Below, piece by piece: positions 1 to 11,615 of a stretch of DNA of 64,000 nucleotides. Within the stretch, counting starts at the first letter, position 1. The number at the start of each line of letters is the position of its first letter. This stretch comes from Symmetrospora coprosmae. Taxonomy: Eukaryota > Basidiomycota > Cystobasidiomycetes > Symmetrosporaceae. Location of the stretch: the NCBI GenBank assembly GCA_008802785.1, contig VUYT01000029.1:1-64000 (forward strand). The letters run 5' to 3'. Position numbers and translations under genes: made by a program. Under the pieces are notes generated by a model, which saw only the letters and a list, made by a program, of their open reading frames with translations, ran no database searches and had not been told where the DNA came from.

Positions 1-3000
1 CACGCAAGCGGGCCTATGGCTACCACCGCGAGGCGGAGAAGCGAGTTGATGGGCGTCGCCGACAGCGACTTGACGAACGTGTAGGCGATGACCATCAGGA
101 CGGCAGTGATGAAAGGACCAGCGAGCTCCGAGATGAGAATCGTCTTGATGCCCGCACGCGGCACATCCACCGACAGCTTCTCCGACGGGACCCCAAGCTT
201 CTTCTTCTTGAAGCCCGTGATTTTCGTCCGGCTGAGCCGGCAGTATCCGATCCACGAGTTGGCGTGCGACTTTGAGTTGCCCCTCGACAGCCAGCGCAGG
301 AACTCGCGGTAGTCGATGATGAAATCGCCGAGCGAGAACTGGTGCGGGTTGAAGACAAAGGGCGCAATGCACAGCGCCATGACGGTGATCCAGAAGTAGA
401 TGAGGTGCCAAATCCACAGCGTCATGGTAATGTAGAGCAGTAGGAGGAGCGTGCGCATGCCCATGTAGATGGACGGCCCAGCGAACCGCGAATAGAGGAT
501 CGAGAAGCTGATTCGGGTCGTGGCAAACCCTCGGCCTGTAGCGATGTAGCGAGCTCCGCCAAAGGACAGATCGCCGAGGATCGAGTTGGACGAGATCTGC
601 GTGTTGAAGACTTCAAAGATGGGCGACAGCGAGAGGAACTGCTTGCCGAGTCGATAGAGGGCGCGAATGACGCCTCGCTCGCACAGCTCCTGTAGGAAGA
701 GCGGCAGGAACGAGATGAAGAAGACGACAAAGATGGAAATGATGCATCGCTTGATCCAGTCGTAGACGGGAACCAAATTGTAGCATCCGCTCTGGTTGCC
801 AATGAACTGTCCGTCCGAAGTGTACCGGCAGATGAAGAGCCCGCTGTTCATGGTGCCAAGAAGGGTGAGAACGACCATGAAGAATTGGACGGCGAGCATA
901 ATGAGAATGTTGTTGATGTGGAAACCCGGGTGAGCGTAGTAGAAGGTGAGGAAGCGGTCGAGCGGAAGCTGCGTGCCGAGGTAGTAGCTGCGGAGAGAGA
1001 CACATTGCTGTCAGCGGCTGCACAGTTGGCCCAAGACAGGACGAGAATGTACTCACTACTCGCGGCAGAGCATCTGTTCACCCATTCCGGTACCCAGCTT
1101 GGTTTGGAAGTTCAATATAGTCCCAAAGCCCAAGTCTCGACCCTTTCCGCACTGGTAGTATTCGGTGTGCTTGATGCGCCCGCCTCGTCCAAAGGCCGTC
1201 ATGCCAGCGTAGATGTCCTCATTCAGGTGCAGACCCTTCTGCGCTTTCGACACTCCTCCACGGGTAGTCATGAAGATGGCATTGAGGAAGTCTGGGTGGC
1301 CATAATGGAGTTTCCCTCCGATCTGAGCCAGAGCACGCGCCAGGAGGGTACCGAACGTCTGCTCTTTACCAGCTGCGATATCGCCGAGGATGCCGATATT
1401 CTCCGAGAAGATGTACTCTCGCGCTCCGACAATGGCCACTGGCGACTTGTTGATCTGGGTAGCGTTGGTCGCGTACGGGTTGTGCTGGCCGATCTGGAAC
1501 TCCTCAAACTCGCCGAGGACGTTGCGGATCTTGAGGCACTCCTCGAGGTAGTTGTCCTGGTTGGCGTCAATGAGCTGGAGGTACTCTCCGCGGTAAAAGA
1601 CAATGGCGTGGTTCTGGTTGTCGGACTTGCCGTCGCCGAGAATGGGGTTGCCAGGCAGCTCGACGCGGAACTTTGGCCGACGCTTGCCGTCGGGGAGGAT
1701 CTCCGAGTGCCCGTCAATGAGGGCAGAGTAGATGCGGGGCTCGCCGCCCTCCTTGCGCGGGCGCTCCTCGTCCAGGTACGCAATCTGCAGGTCCGGGTAC
1801 GCGCGCAGGAGGAATTCGGTGTTCTCAATTTCCTCCTTGCCGAATTTGGAGTACCGCTGCATCGAAATGACAAAGCGGAACTTGCGTCGGGCCATGCGCT
1901 CTAGCTCGCGCTCGAGGCGCTCAGTGTTGCCGCCAAACTGCTGGACCACTTCTGGGTTCTCAACTCGGTAGAGAAGCTTGATGGCCTTGCTGTAGTTCAT
2001 AAAGCCAGAGACAGTGCGGTACAGCGTCTGTGCCCGGAGTGACGCCCAGATCCGGGTTCGGAGCGTGTACTCTGGAGCGGCGCTCTTGAATCCGATGGTA
2101 TAGAATGGAATGTCGTCGGCTGTCTTGCTCTTCTCGGACTTTTCGTCCGTGCTCGCATTGCCGGCGCCGTTTGCAAAAGGGTACGAGGAAAAGACGGACG
2201 ACTCCTCTGCGAGAATCTTTGTGTCGCGCACAAAATTGTCCCACTCGATCGGGTGGAGCTGCTTGAGGTACTCGAGGAGGGTGACGCGCGTGTTCTGGTC
2301 CTCCTCGCGGATAATCTCGCGCAGCGAGAGGAGAATCTTCTCGCTGTAGTGCGGGGTGAGCACCGTGAAGGTGGGCATGCTGTCGATGGGAAGCGGCTCG
2401 GGAATGGACGTGGTGAGGGACTGGGCAAAGAACGAGACGCGTCGCTCTGCCTCGGAGCCGCTGGGGAAGAACTCCTGCTTGATGCCCTTGTCGTCCTGCG
2501 AGATGAAGAAGACGGGCGCGCGCAGGGTCCTGCGGCCGTCGACCTCGGACGAGACCTGGTGGTAGAGGAGGCGCTGGACGTGGTCGATCGAGAGCAGGTG
2601 CTCGCGGTACATGGAGATGATGATGGCGTTCCAGACCTGCGAGACGAGCACTTTTGGCTTGTACTTGATCTCCATGTCGGCGGTCGACAGGAGCTTTGCG
2701 TAGATGCGCTTGGGCAGGCGCGTGAAAATATCCTTCCACGGCGTCCAGATCGAGAGGCCGAGCGCAAACGAGCGCGCAATGCTGAAGACCGTGTTCCAGA
2801 TGACGTACCAGAGGAACGTGTCGAGGAAGAAGAGGACCAGATCCATGCAGAACATGGCGGCGAGCGTAAAAGCCGGCTGGTAGCGGCACAGGCTGTTGCC
2901 CATGATGCTGTCCTGGCAGTTCTGCACGCGCATCCCGACCATGACGCGGATTGGGTTCTCGAACGAAAGCGTGAGGAAAAAGTACGACTCTGCAAACTTG

Positions 3001-5191
3001 CATCCAAAGACGAGGATCCAGAGCGCCACGCTCGTCACGCGCTCGGTGCGCGTGAGGATTGGGTACGAGGCCGTGAACGTCTGCGACGCGAGGTACTTGC
3101 GCGACTTGCTGCCCACGCGGTCGCCAAACATGCGACCAGAAGGGACAATCGAGTATGTGGCCGTTGCGATGATGGCAATGGCAAACTGGATGTAACCAAT
3201 GATGCGCGCCGTCATGGTGAAGCGGATGGTGCGCCCGTGCGAAATGTACAGGAACGGGCCGAGGGTGAGGGCAAAGACGATGAGGAGGAAGATCATGCGT
3301 CCGCCGAGGTGGGCGTTGTTGGTCCAGTTCGACTGGACGTACGAGAATTCGGCCAGCGTTGCGAGAATCATAATGAGGGACGAGACGGCGCCGCCGAGGG
3401 CGACGGCCGACCATCGCATAGCGGGAGCGTAGTCGCGCTGTCCAGACAGCGTGTAGATGTTTGTGGCGCTGTGAGAGGGCGGACAGCCAAGATGCAATTA
3501 GAGTTTCGCTCATCGCGCAAAGCCGGTCGGTCTGATGCGGGAGCGCTCACATGAAGGCAGTGTAGAACCAGTACATTGCAACGTGGGCGACCCAGATGCG
3601 GTTGAAGTTGACGAGGAGGTGAAAGAAGGAGCGGCGCTCGTAGTACGTCTTGACAAAGACTCTGTTCCAGTCAATCTTGTCAAACTTCATGAAGCGCTGC
3701 TGCGGGGGTACGTCGACAAGGCGTGTCTGCAGATCACATGGCGAACGTGCATCAGGAAAGGCGTCTTGCGAGACGAAGCATGTGACAGCGGCAGGAGACT
3801 CACCTTGTCGGTGAGGACGATCTTTGCAATCCCTTCTGGATACCAGAAGAGCTGGTTGACGTCGTCGTATCCAATGATGGACTCGTGGTCCTTCTCCTTC
3901 TTGACAAAGATGCCATCTACGACCTCGTACTGCTGGTCGCGGATGAAGCGGTAGAGGGGCCTGATGACGGAGCGGAGGTAGAGCCCTTCTGGGACTGGCT
4001 CTATGCGGTTCTGGCACTCTGGCGAGCGGTAGTAGTCGTCTGCGCACTTGAAGATGAAGCACAAACACTCTGGGACAAAGCGGACCTGGGCGGCCTCGCC
4101 CCAGCAGAGGAGGTAGAGTGCGAGCTGGCGGATGCGGTCGTAGGCCGACATGTTTGCCATTGCCTGCCGCCAGCGGTTGGCGGCGCTCTCTACCGATTTT
4201 GCGGCCCCTGTTTTCGCTTTCTTGGCGGCTGCGCCGAGGACCATACCGTTGGTCTGGCCAATGGCGTCGTCGAGGTTGAGCTGGCTGGCAAAGTACCACT
4301 TCCTGTAGTTTGCCTCGCCGCCAATGTAGTCGGCGTGCAAGGTGAGGAGTGCCTGGTTGGGCGACATGCGGGAAGCGCGCGAGTCGAGCTGGACCATGAG
4401 GTGGTCGTACATGTTGCGCGAGTTGTCGCGCTGGAAGCCAAACTTGTTGGTCAGGTCGATAAAGACGTCCTCAATCTCCTCCTTGCTCAGGGGGATGCTG
4501 TCGTTGGCCCATGCCGGGTAGGGCTCGCGCAGCTTGCTGTATGGCCCGCTGGCGGCTGCGGCATAGTCGTTGTCCGTTGGCGTCGACGAGCCAGACATGG
4601 AGTACTGGCGGGCAAAGGCGGGCGCAGGCGGGCCGTCCTTGAAGAGCGAGTCCTGCGATCCCTGGTACCCGCCCTGGTGCTGCTGCTGCGAGTAGACGGG
4701 GTCATGGCCTGTGTGGGTGAGTGAGGGGCGGTTTGGGCAGGCCCCGCCGAGGCAGGCAGGGAGAGGCGTGTGCGCGCCCGGTGGAGGAGGCGAGCACCGG
4801 TCGCGGCAGTTGGCGGGGACAGATGAGGAGGATGACAGCAGCATCAGCATCCTGTGCATCAGCAGCAGCAGCAGCAGTGCGATCTCTACGCTGATGTCCT
4901 CCCGCTGGGTAAGGGGCGATTGCCTGGCCGCCTGCCGAGCCCTCTCTTCTCACTCGCCCTTAGGCCGGCCAAGCGGGGCGGCGCGTGTGCGTGTGCGAGA
5001 GCGAGAGCGAGACAGCGCAGAGATCGACACATCAGGCAAGCACACTCACCGTACTCCTGGACGGACCCTTCGGACGTGTACGTGTCCCTCTCCCTCTCCC
5101 TGCGCACGCCGTACTCGCCGTACTGGTGCGAGTCCTCGCTCATCCCCCCTCCGCTGCCGAACGGGTTCTGCGGGTGGTTGGTGTAGGCCAT
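1..5191 (-). CDS. FKS1: 1,3-beta-glucan synthase catalytic subunit (partial, C-terminus beyond window)
   Basis: This integral plasma-membrane GT48 enzyme makes cell-wall beta-1,3-glucan from UDP-glucose. The start is the ATG complementary to 5189-5191. Exons read as 5050-5191, 3804-4708, 3551-3726, 1057-3468 and 1-987, giving about 1,540 residues against a family size near 1,750-1,950, so the last membrane segments lie outside the window. A Gln/Ser/Tyr-rich cytosolic N-terminus is followed by the conserved FKS1 domain 1 ([20 protein letters not shown]), a membrane block, the large GT48 domain ([12 protein letters not shown]-like region, [41 protein letters not shown]) and a second membrane block. 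The segments matching echinocandin hot spots 1 and 2 read FLTLSFENP (2952-2978) and DWIKRCIIS (735-761), both differing from the ascomycete versions. The gene is divergent from the CRAL-TRIO gene. Identification is firm; exon ends are my reading. Confidence 0.96.
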
Positions 5192-5858
5192 CCTGCCCCT
5201 TGTCGCAATGCGATGCAGTGCGATGCGATGCGATGCGATCCCTATCCGTATGAATCGGCGTCTCCTGCTATTGTGTGTGTCCTGTCAGTTGGTCGGAGGG
5301 AGAGCAAAACCTCGATGGGATGGGATGGGGGATGGGGGTGAATGAGTCCAGCATGCCTTGCACAGCTCAAGCTGGCCCAAGAGCGCGCGCTGTTTTCACG
5401 GACGCGTGCGAGTCGCCACATCCTTCGATTCGACAGAGCACGGACGGGCGTCACAGTGGACGCAGACCGTAGACCGTGCGAGCGCATGCATGCACCACCC
5501 TACTGTACTTGCATATGTGTAGCGACGGGCGATCGCCCAGAGAAGCGACGCGATCCGCTGCCAGTTGGCTGATCATGATGGGTACACCGCCACCACCGCC
5601 GATGCCCTAAACATCGTCTACATATGCATATACGAGGAAGGCTGTCCTGCGATGCTTAAAGTACCTGGGTCGCTAGCATAACCTGACATACGATCCGTCC
5701 TAGCGTCCGCCTGTTGCTGTTGCGAACCGCTGTGATGCCCTCCGCCGCCTCAGTTGTAGCTGAGCTGAGACAGCCCCAAGCTCGAGAGCTCCATCGTTCG
5801 GCTCCGCTCGACACCCGCGAAAGGACTCGAGCATTGGCGCTCTCCCCTCCTCCACACA
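5192..5858. promoter_or_regulatory. Divergent intergenic promoter region FKS1 / CRAL-TRIO gene
   Basis: About 670 bases lie between two divergent start codons. A GATGC-type pentanucleotide tandem repeat at about 5207-5240 sits just upstream of the FKS1 start. I see no further gene here; short open frames on both strands resemble nothing. Confidence 0.5.
5207..5240. repeat. GATGC short tandem repeat in the FKS1 leader
   Basis: Repeated (gatgc)n units, first imperfect and then perfect, lie 16-50 bases upstream of the FKS1 start codon, probably within the 5' untranslated leader. Confidence 0.8.
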
Positions 5859-8800
5859 ATGTCCGCCGCAAAAGCTAACCCGCTGCCAGGTGCGCGCCGC
5901 AATCGCCCGACCAGTGCGTCGTGCATTGCCGCTGACGTCGCTGGAGGATACCGTGCACCATGCACCTCCAGAGGATGGCGTCGTCGGGAGACTCACGGGC
6001 GAGCAGACGGCCTCGCTCAAGCAGTTCTGGAAGGTGCGCGACTGCCCTGGTATGAGACTGCAAGTGGCCGCACGTCCTCGCCAGCTGACGCTTGTACTTG
6101 TATGTCTGGTCCGTCGGATGTCCTCCGGGCGGCCGTGACACATCCCCATCACACATGATGCACAGGAGCTTTTCGAGGTGCATCGCGCTGTCCAAGCGCC
6201 TGCCTGCGCGCAGAGGTGACGGGCCACGTATAACGAGTTGACCCTCGGCCTTCCCCGCGCAGCTCGTCGACAATGCTCCGAAGGAAGGCAAGTCGTCCGG
6301 TCCAGCGCAACCCGCTGACCCGAACGCGCCGCGAGTCAGCGAGAAAGACACGCCTCCAAAGGTGGGTGAATGAGCGTGCGTGCGTGCGACGCGGACACAC
6401 TCTCCGCATCTTTCCCCCCGCCCGGAGCGCATGTGTGCAGCCCGGCAGCACCAGCGAGCACGGACGGACGGACGGCCTTGGCCCGGCTGACAAACGAGTA
6501 CGATATGCCCGCCAAGCAGGACAACGCCGAGAAGGAGAAGCAGCGCCAGCACCAGGAGATGGCCGATGCGCGCGCTGCGTTCGAGCAGTACGGCAGCGCG
6601 CGGTTCATGCGCACCTTCTGGCGGTTCATCGCAATGGACCATCCGGACTCGATCTGCCTCAAGTTCCTGCGCGCAAGAAAGTGGGCCCCAACCGCGGTGC
6701 GTGCGTGCATGGCCCTCGGCTCGGCTTTCGCCATCCTCACCGCGAGCTTGGGCTTCCTCCTTTTCTGCGTTTCTGCGTTGGCTGACGCGTGATGCGGTAT
6801 GCAAACGGGACACCGGACCGGCACGGCACGGCAGGGCGTGGCCATGTTTGCGGCGTGTATGAAGTGGCGCATCGAGTCGGGGGTCGAGGACATTTTCGGA
6901 AAAGGCGAGGAAGGCCTGCAGCACCAGGACGGGTTCCTCGCGCAGATGACGGGCGGCAAGACGTATCTATACGGCTCGGACCGGTACGGTCGTCCCGTCA
7001 TCTACGTCAACGTCGCGCTGCACAAGCCCAGCGCGCAGCCTGCAAAGTCGCTAGAGGACTTTGTCCTGTTCCAGGTGCGGCTTTTTTCCCCTTTCGTATA
7101 CTCGCGCTCCGAGCCACATGCCACTCTCTCTGACGCAGTGCGAGGTTTGCTGAACGCGCAGATGGAGTCTGTCAGAGCTTTTGCACACGGATCGGTCGAC
7201 AAAGGTGCGGCGGCCGAGCTGCATCACGCCGGAAAATCTGCCTCGGGTACTCGCGGTCAATGCTGACGTTGTATATGCCGGACTGTGCTTTCCCGACAAC
7301 CCTCAGTGACCATGGTCTTCAATATGCAAGGCTTCTCGCTCTCCAATATGGACTACAAGGTGCGCTTCAGTGCTCGGCGGGTCAGACCAGAGTGTGTGCG
7401 AACCCGCTGACTTATACTGGACCTCTCGCCTATGCAGGTCCTGACGTGCGTGTCAAAGCGGATTTCGAGGATAGACATGATGCGACGCTGACGCATGCTC
7501 GCGGGTGTGGTATCTTCCTCCAGCTTCCTTCTGAAGTGCCTCGAGTCCTACTACCCAGGTGGGGCTGTGTGCATCTGCCCATCATCAAACTTGCATGCCA
7601 CGCGCGGTAGTAGGCGCTGACCCTCTCCCGCGTCATTTTCCTTTTGCAGAATCCTTGAATGCCGTGCTCATTCACAAGGCGCCTTGGGTCTTTCAGGGTG
7701 CGTTTGCCATTGCAGGTGCCGCGGGATATCTCAGGCAATGATTAAGATCTCGCATTTTGCACGTCTCACCGTTATGCTGCAATTCCTTGCGAGACAAACA
7801 GGCGTCTGGAAGATTGTCGCGCCCATGCTGGACCCCGTCGTGCGCGCCAAAGTGCATATGACAAAAGGCACGGAGGTGCGCCCAGATTCGGTCTTCAGAG
7901 GCGTCCAGTCAGCTGGGATGTATTATTTCACTGAAGCGGGCCCTTGTGCCACTCCAGGACCTGTGCGTGCACATCCCGCCCACGCACCTAGCCAGCAGTC
8001 TTGGGGGCCAGAATACATGGCAGTGGGAGTATCCGCCCATCGTGCCTGGCGAGAACAAGGCGATGGAGGACACGGCGACGCGCAATGTGCGTCTGCGTCC
8101 TCTCGCCCTGAGTGGCCGGCTGCTGCGCGCATGCGCGACGTGATCGAGCTGACACCCGGTGTCTGCTACCCTGCCTGCTCCCGCTCCGTGGGCACTCTGG
8201 TGGATGTGTCTCGATTGCATGCAGAAACTGCAAGGGGAGCGCGACGCCTTAGCTGCGCGCTTCGAGGACGTCTCGCGCAAGTGGATGGCCGCACCCGCGG
8301 ACGACGCCGAGACGGACGCGCAGCGCAACCTGCTCGCCAAAGAGCTGCGCTCGCAGTACCTGGCCCTCGACCCGTACGTCCGGGGCCGAGGGGCGTACCA
8401 CCGGATAGGCAACATTGTCGGGAAGTGAGTGCGACAGGCATGCCGCGCCGCCCGCCGCGCGCGCGCAGAGCGAAAGCGAAAGCGAAAGCGGTAGCGGTAG
8501 CGGTAGCGGTAGCGGTAGCGGTAGCCCCTCGGCGGCCGTATCCCGGTTCATCGATGCGGACAGTGACTGATGTGGCTCGCTGCGTTCTATTCTGCAATGC
8601 TCCTTGTCGTCTGATACCGTCTCCACCAGCGGCCTCGTCTCGTTCAAGTACCCAGGAGCACACGGCACGCCCGAAGGCGAGTTCGAGGTGCTGGGCCACG
8701 CCGGAAGCAAAGAAAGCATCGACATTGAACTGGCGCGTGCACATGGGCGCCGGAAGCCCGCAGCGGCGGCAACGACGCTGGCGGGCCCTTCGCCCTCCAC

Positions 8801-9299
8801 ACTGGAGAGACCGCCATCAGACGCAGATTCACGTTCCGGAGACTCGCGCGGGAATGGGTCACAGGCAGGTCGAGGAGCGTCTCCTGCGCCTGCGCCGGCG
8901 ACGCCACAGGGAGGGGACAGGTCCAGGGACACCCCTGATGCTCGAGCGCCCTCGGCGGTGACCTCTACACCGGAGGCCAGCCACGACGCGTTATCGCAGA
9001 GTCCGCCTTCGTCGAGCAACCTGGGCGCCCCTTCGACAATAGGACGCAGTGCTAGCTCTGCGCACTTTTCTCCGCCTTCCCAAACCAGCACCCCTCCGCG
9101 CTCATCAAAGCTGTCGAGCTCCTCGGCGAGCATTGCAAGCAGCATGAATGGGAAAGGAACGTCGGTAGGCAGCAAGCTGCGGAGACGGTTCTCGAGCGCC
9201 ACTGGCACGACGGGGAGCCCGGGCTCTATCCTCCGGTTCAAAGGCGGGAACAGGAAAGAGGTGATTGGACCGGATGGGAGTGTGCAGGCTGCTGCGTGA
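5859..9299 (+). CDS. CRAL-TRIO (Sec14-like) phosphatidylinositol/lipid transfer protein
   Basis: The product should bind a phospholipid or sterol-type lipid and move it between membranes, as Sec14 homologues such as Pdr16 and Csr1 do. The N-terminal CRAL-TRIO-N helices (CLKFLRARKW) precede a lipid-binding fold containing YGSDRYGRPVIYVNV, TMVFNMQGFSLSNMDYK, FLLKCLESYYPE and NAVLIHKAPWVFQGVWKIV. The C-terminus (8630-9299) is a long Ser/Pro/Thr-rich tail of about 200 residues, probably disordered. Total length is about 660 residues. The gene is split into about 15 exons, including a 12-nt exon at 6166-6177 and an 8-nt exon at 7438-7445. Exon 5 has an ambiguous acceptor near 6440-6500. The start is chosen because the short first exon (5859-5889) joins in frame to 5972-6033. 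The domain assignment is firm; the exact paralogue (Csr1-like or Pdr16-like) is not. Confidence 0.88.
8468..8525. repeat. Hexanucleotide repeat (GCGAAA then GGTAGC units) inside an intron
   Basis: Three GCGAAA-like units run into about seven GGTAGC units within the intron 8425-8629 of the CRAL-TRIO gene. It is a simple repeat with no coding role that I can see. Confidence 0.85.
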
Positions 9300-9624
9300 C
9301 GGCGATCTTTGTGCTGCGTGACATGGGCGGGCGGGCGCGGTCTCACTGCTGGCAATGAATTTCGGGGCCTGTGCGATGCTGCGCGCGCGCGTGCCGTTTC
9401 CACCGTTGAGCAGTATCCGTTTGACATGTGCATTGTTGTCCATTCATGGCCCGCCTGCAGCACAGATGGCTGCTGCCTGTGCTCGCAGCATGCATGTCCG
9501 TATCCTCCTCGCCTCCTCCTCTCCGGTGGCGATGACGACGCCTCCGGTGCCTGGGACTGCTCTGCTCTGCTCCAACTCGTTGCAGTTCCATCATCGCACT
9601 CAGGATAGTAGCAGGCAGGACAGG
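9300..9624. other. Intergenic spacer (CRAL-TRIO gene to RPN10)
   Basis: About 325 bases lie between two genes on the same strand. It holds the 3' end of one gene and the promoter of the other; no gene or clear motif was seen. Confidence 0.5.
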
Positions 9625-11311
9625 ATGCCCCTCGAAGCTACGATTGTCGTGCTCGACAACTCTGCGTGGGCGCTCAACGGCGACTATGGGACGACGCGGT
9701 GGGACGTGAGTGGATCGCAGAGACGGCGACGGCGACGGCGACGATGGATCTGCCAATGGCTGATATGGTGGTGTCGCACTACAGTCCCAGCTGGACGCGC
9801 TCAAGACGCTCTACAATACAAAGATGAACAGCAACCCAGAGAGCGTCATCGGCGTAATGACCATGGCAGGGAAGAGGTGCGGCGAACCGTCATCAACCAG
9901 GGCACAGTGCACTGCTGACATACGAGAGGCGCGCATGTGCGCACAGCCCCGAAGTGCTCGCCTCGCCCACACAGAACTTTGGCGCCATCATCAGCGCCAT
10001 CGCCAACGTCCGCCTCTCTGGCCAAGTTGACCTGCCTACGGGCATCAACGTCGCGCAGGTGAGGGCTGGGTTGCACGGCACGGCACGATGTGGCTTGCTC
10101 TCGCTCGGATGATCTTCTTCCCAGCGTGTCGTTCGCAGATGCTGGCAAGGGCAGCTCCACTGAATCGCGTCTACCGCCCTGCCCCGCAGCTCGCCCTCAA
10201 GCACCGCCAGAACAAGAACCAGCGGCAACGCGTCATTGCCTTTGTCGGCTCCCCGCTCGCCTCGCTGGCAGGGGCAGAGCTCGTCAAGCTGGGCAAAAAG
10301 CTAAAGAAGAACAATGTGGCCGTGGACGTTGTGTGCTTCGGGGAGGATGCGGCCGAGGACGAAGGGAAGCTGCGCGAGTTTGTCGAGGCCGTCAACAGCG
10401 CAGACAACAGCCACCTCGTCGCCGTCCCGCCCGGAACTGTCCTGCTGTCCGACATGATCCTCAACAGCGCCATGCTCGCCGAGGACGGTGTGGTCCCGTC
10501 CAGCGCGGGGGCTGGCAGTGCGGGCGGCGCCGGCGGGCACGGACAGGGCGGCGGCGAGGGCGATGGCGACTTTGGCGCGATTGACCCTTCGCTCGACCCA
10601 GAGCTGGCAATGGTGGGTCCAATCTCTCAACAGACAAGCCGTCTTGACAAGGGATGCGCGGAATCCTACACAGCCCGCTGAGCTTTCGCGCGTTTGCACA
10701 ATCGCACACAGGCCCTCCGCATGTCACTTGAAGAGGAACAGGCCCGTCAGCAGCGCAGCCAGGCGGCGCAGGGCACAAGCGCCAGCGCGAGCGCGGGCGA
10801 CGGCGCAATCACAACTGGCGCACTAGCAGGCGAGACGCTGTCCACAACGACCAACCCTGAGAACGCACCGTCAACAGCGACGGCAGCAACGGCGCTCCCT
10901 GCGGACCTTGCAGCGACCGCGGGAGCCGGACCGCCGCAAGTCCCGTCCGGTGTGAACGCGTCAACGAGCGGCGCGTCGGCCGCGGCAGTTGGGCCGACAT
11001 CGTCGCTGTCGGAGAGTCCGGCAACCGTCAAGCAGGAGGAGGCGGACACGGAGGATCTGGGCATGCACGGCGCCGGCGGACACGAGGACGAGGACGAGGA
11101 TGCAGACCTGGCAATGGCGCTCGCGCTCAGTCGCGGCGCGGGAGATGTCGACATGGACGACAACGGCGACGATGGCGACGACGCGCAGGAAGATGACGCC
11201 CTCCTCGGGAACGGAGACGACAACGAGGAGATGACGGAGGACGAGGCGATTGCGCGCGCGATAGCCATGAGCATGAAGGAAGAGGAGGATCAGGACCAGC
11301 AGAGCAAGTGA
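9625..11311 (+). CDS. RPN10: 26S proteasome regulatory subunit RPN10 (ubiquitin receptor)
   Basis: Rpn10 sits in the 19S regulatory particle, helps join lid and base, and binds polyubiquitin. Exons 9625-9705, 9785-9876, 9947-10058, 10190-10612 and 10712-11311 join in frame to 435 residues. The N-terminal vWA domain starts MPLEATIVVLDNSAWALNGDY and contains RMNSNPES-like, LKHRQNKNQRQRVIAFV and LKKNNVAVDVVCFGE segments that match yeast Rpn10 closely. A ubiquitin-interacting motif follows across the last splice (DPELAMALRMSLEEEQARQQ). A second UIM-like stretch, DLAMALALSRG, is followed near the C-terminus by DEAIARAIAMSMKEEE. The chain is longer than yeast Rpn10 (268) because of Ala/Ser/Thr-rich and acidic linkers between the motifs. 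Identification is very secure. Confidence 0.97.
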
Positions 11312-11615
11312 GCGTGAGCGAGCGATGTGTACACGATCATGAATGAGAATTGAGCGCGGAAAGGCACATGCCCCGCTTCCCTGGCCGCCTGGCGACAAGG
11401 CTTCTGCGACGTGCGTATAACGTACTGCAGGCAATGCATGCTTGCCAGGCCCGCACTCATGGGCGATCTGCTGCAAGGCAGACATACCCTCGAACCGGAG
11501 CGGATGCCGGGGATGTCCGAGCCAGTCAGGGTGATGAGATTGCCGGATGACAGTCAGGAACACGATGGATGCTACAACACGGACAACGTCTGCAGGCACG
11601 CTCGGCTTGCTTGCC
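11312..11615. other. Convergent 3' intergenic region (RPN10 / B15-like gene)
   Basis: About 300 bases lie between the stop codons of two convergent genes. No additional gene was seen. Confidence 0.5.

Noticed and set aside
1960-3513. 517-codon minus-strand frame rich in His, Arg and Pro
   Set aside because: It is another frame of the FKS1 exon. The true frame carries the conserved glucan synthase sequence.
2253-3554. 433-codon open frame on the plus strand
   Set aside because: It lies antisense to the conserved FKS1 coding exon. In GC-rich DNA long antisense frames are common, and its composition (Glu/Val/Arg-rich) resembles no protein.
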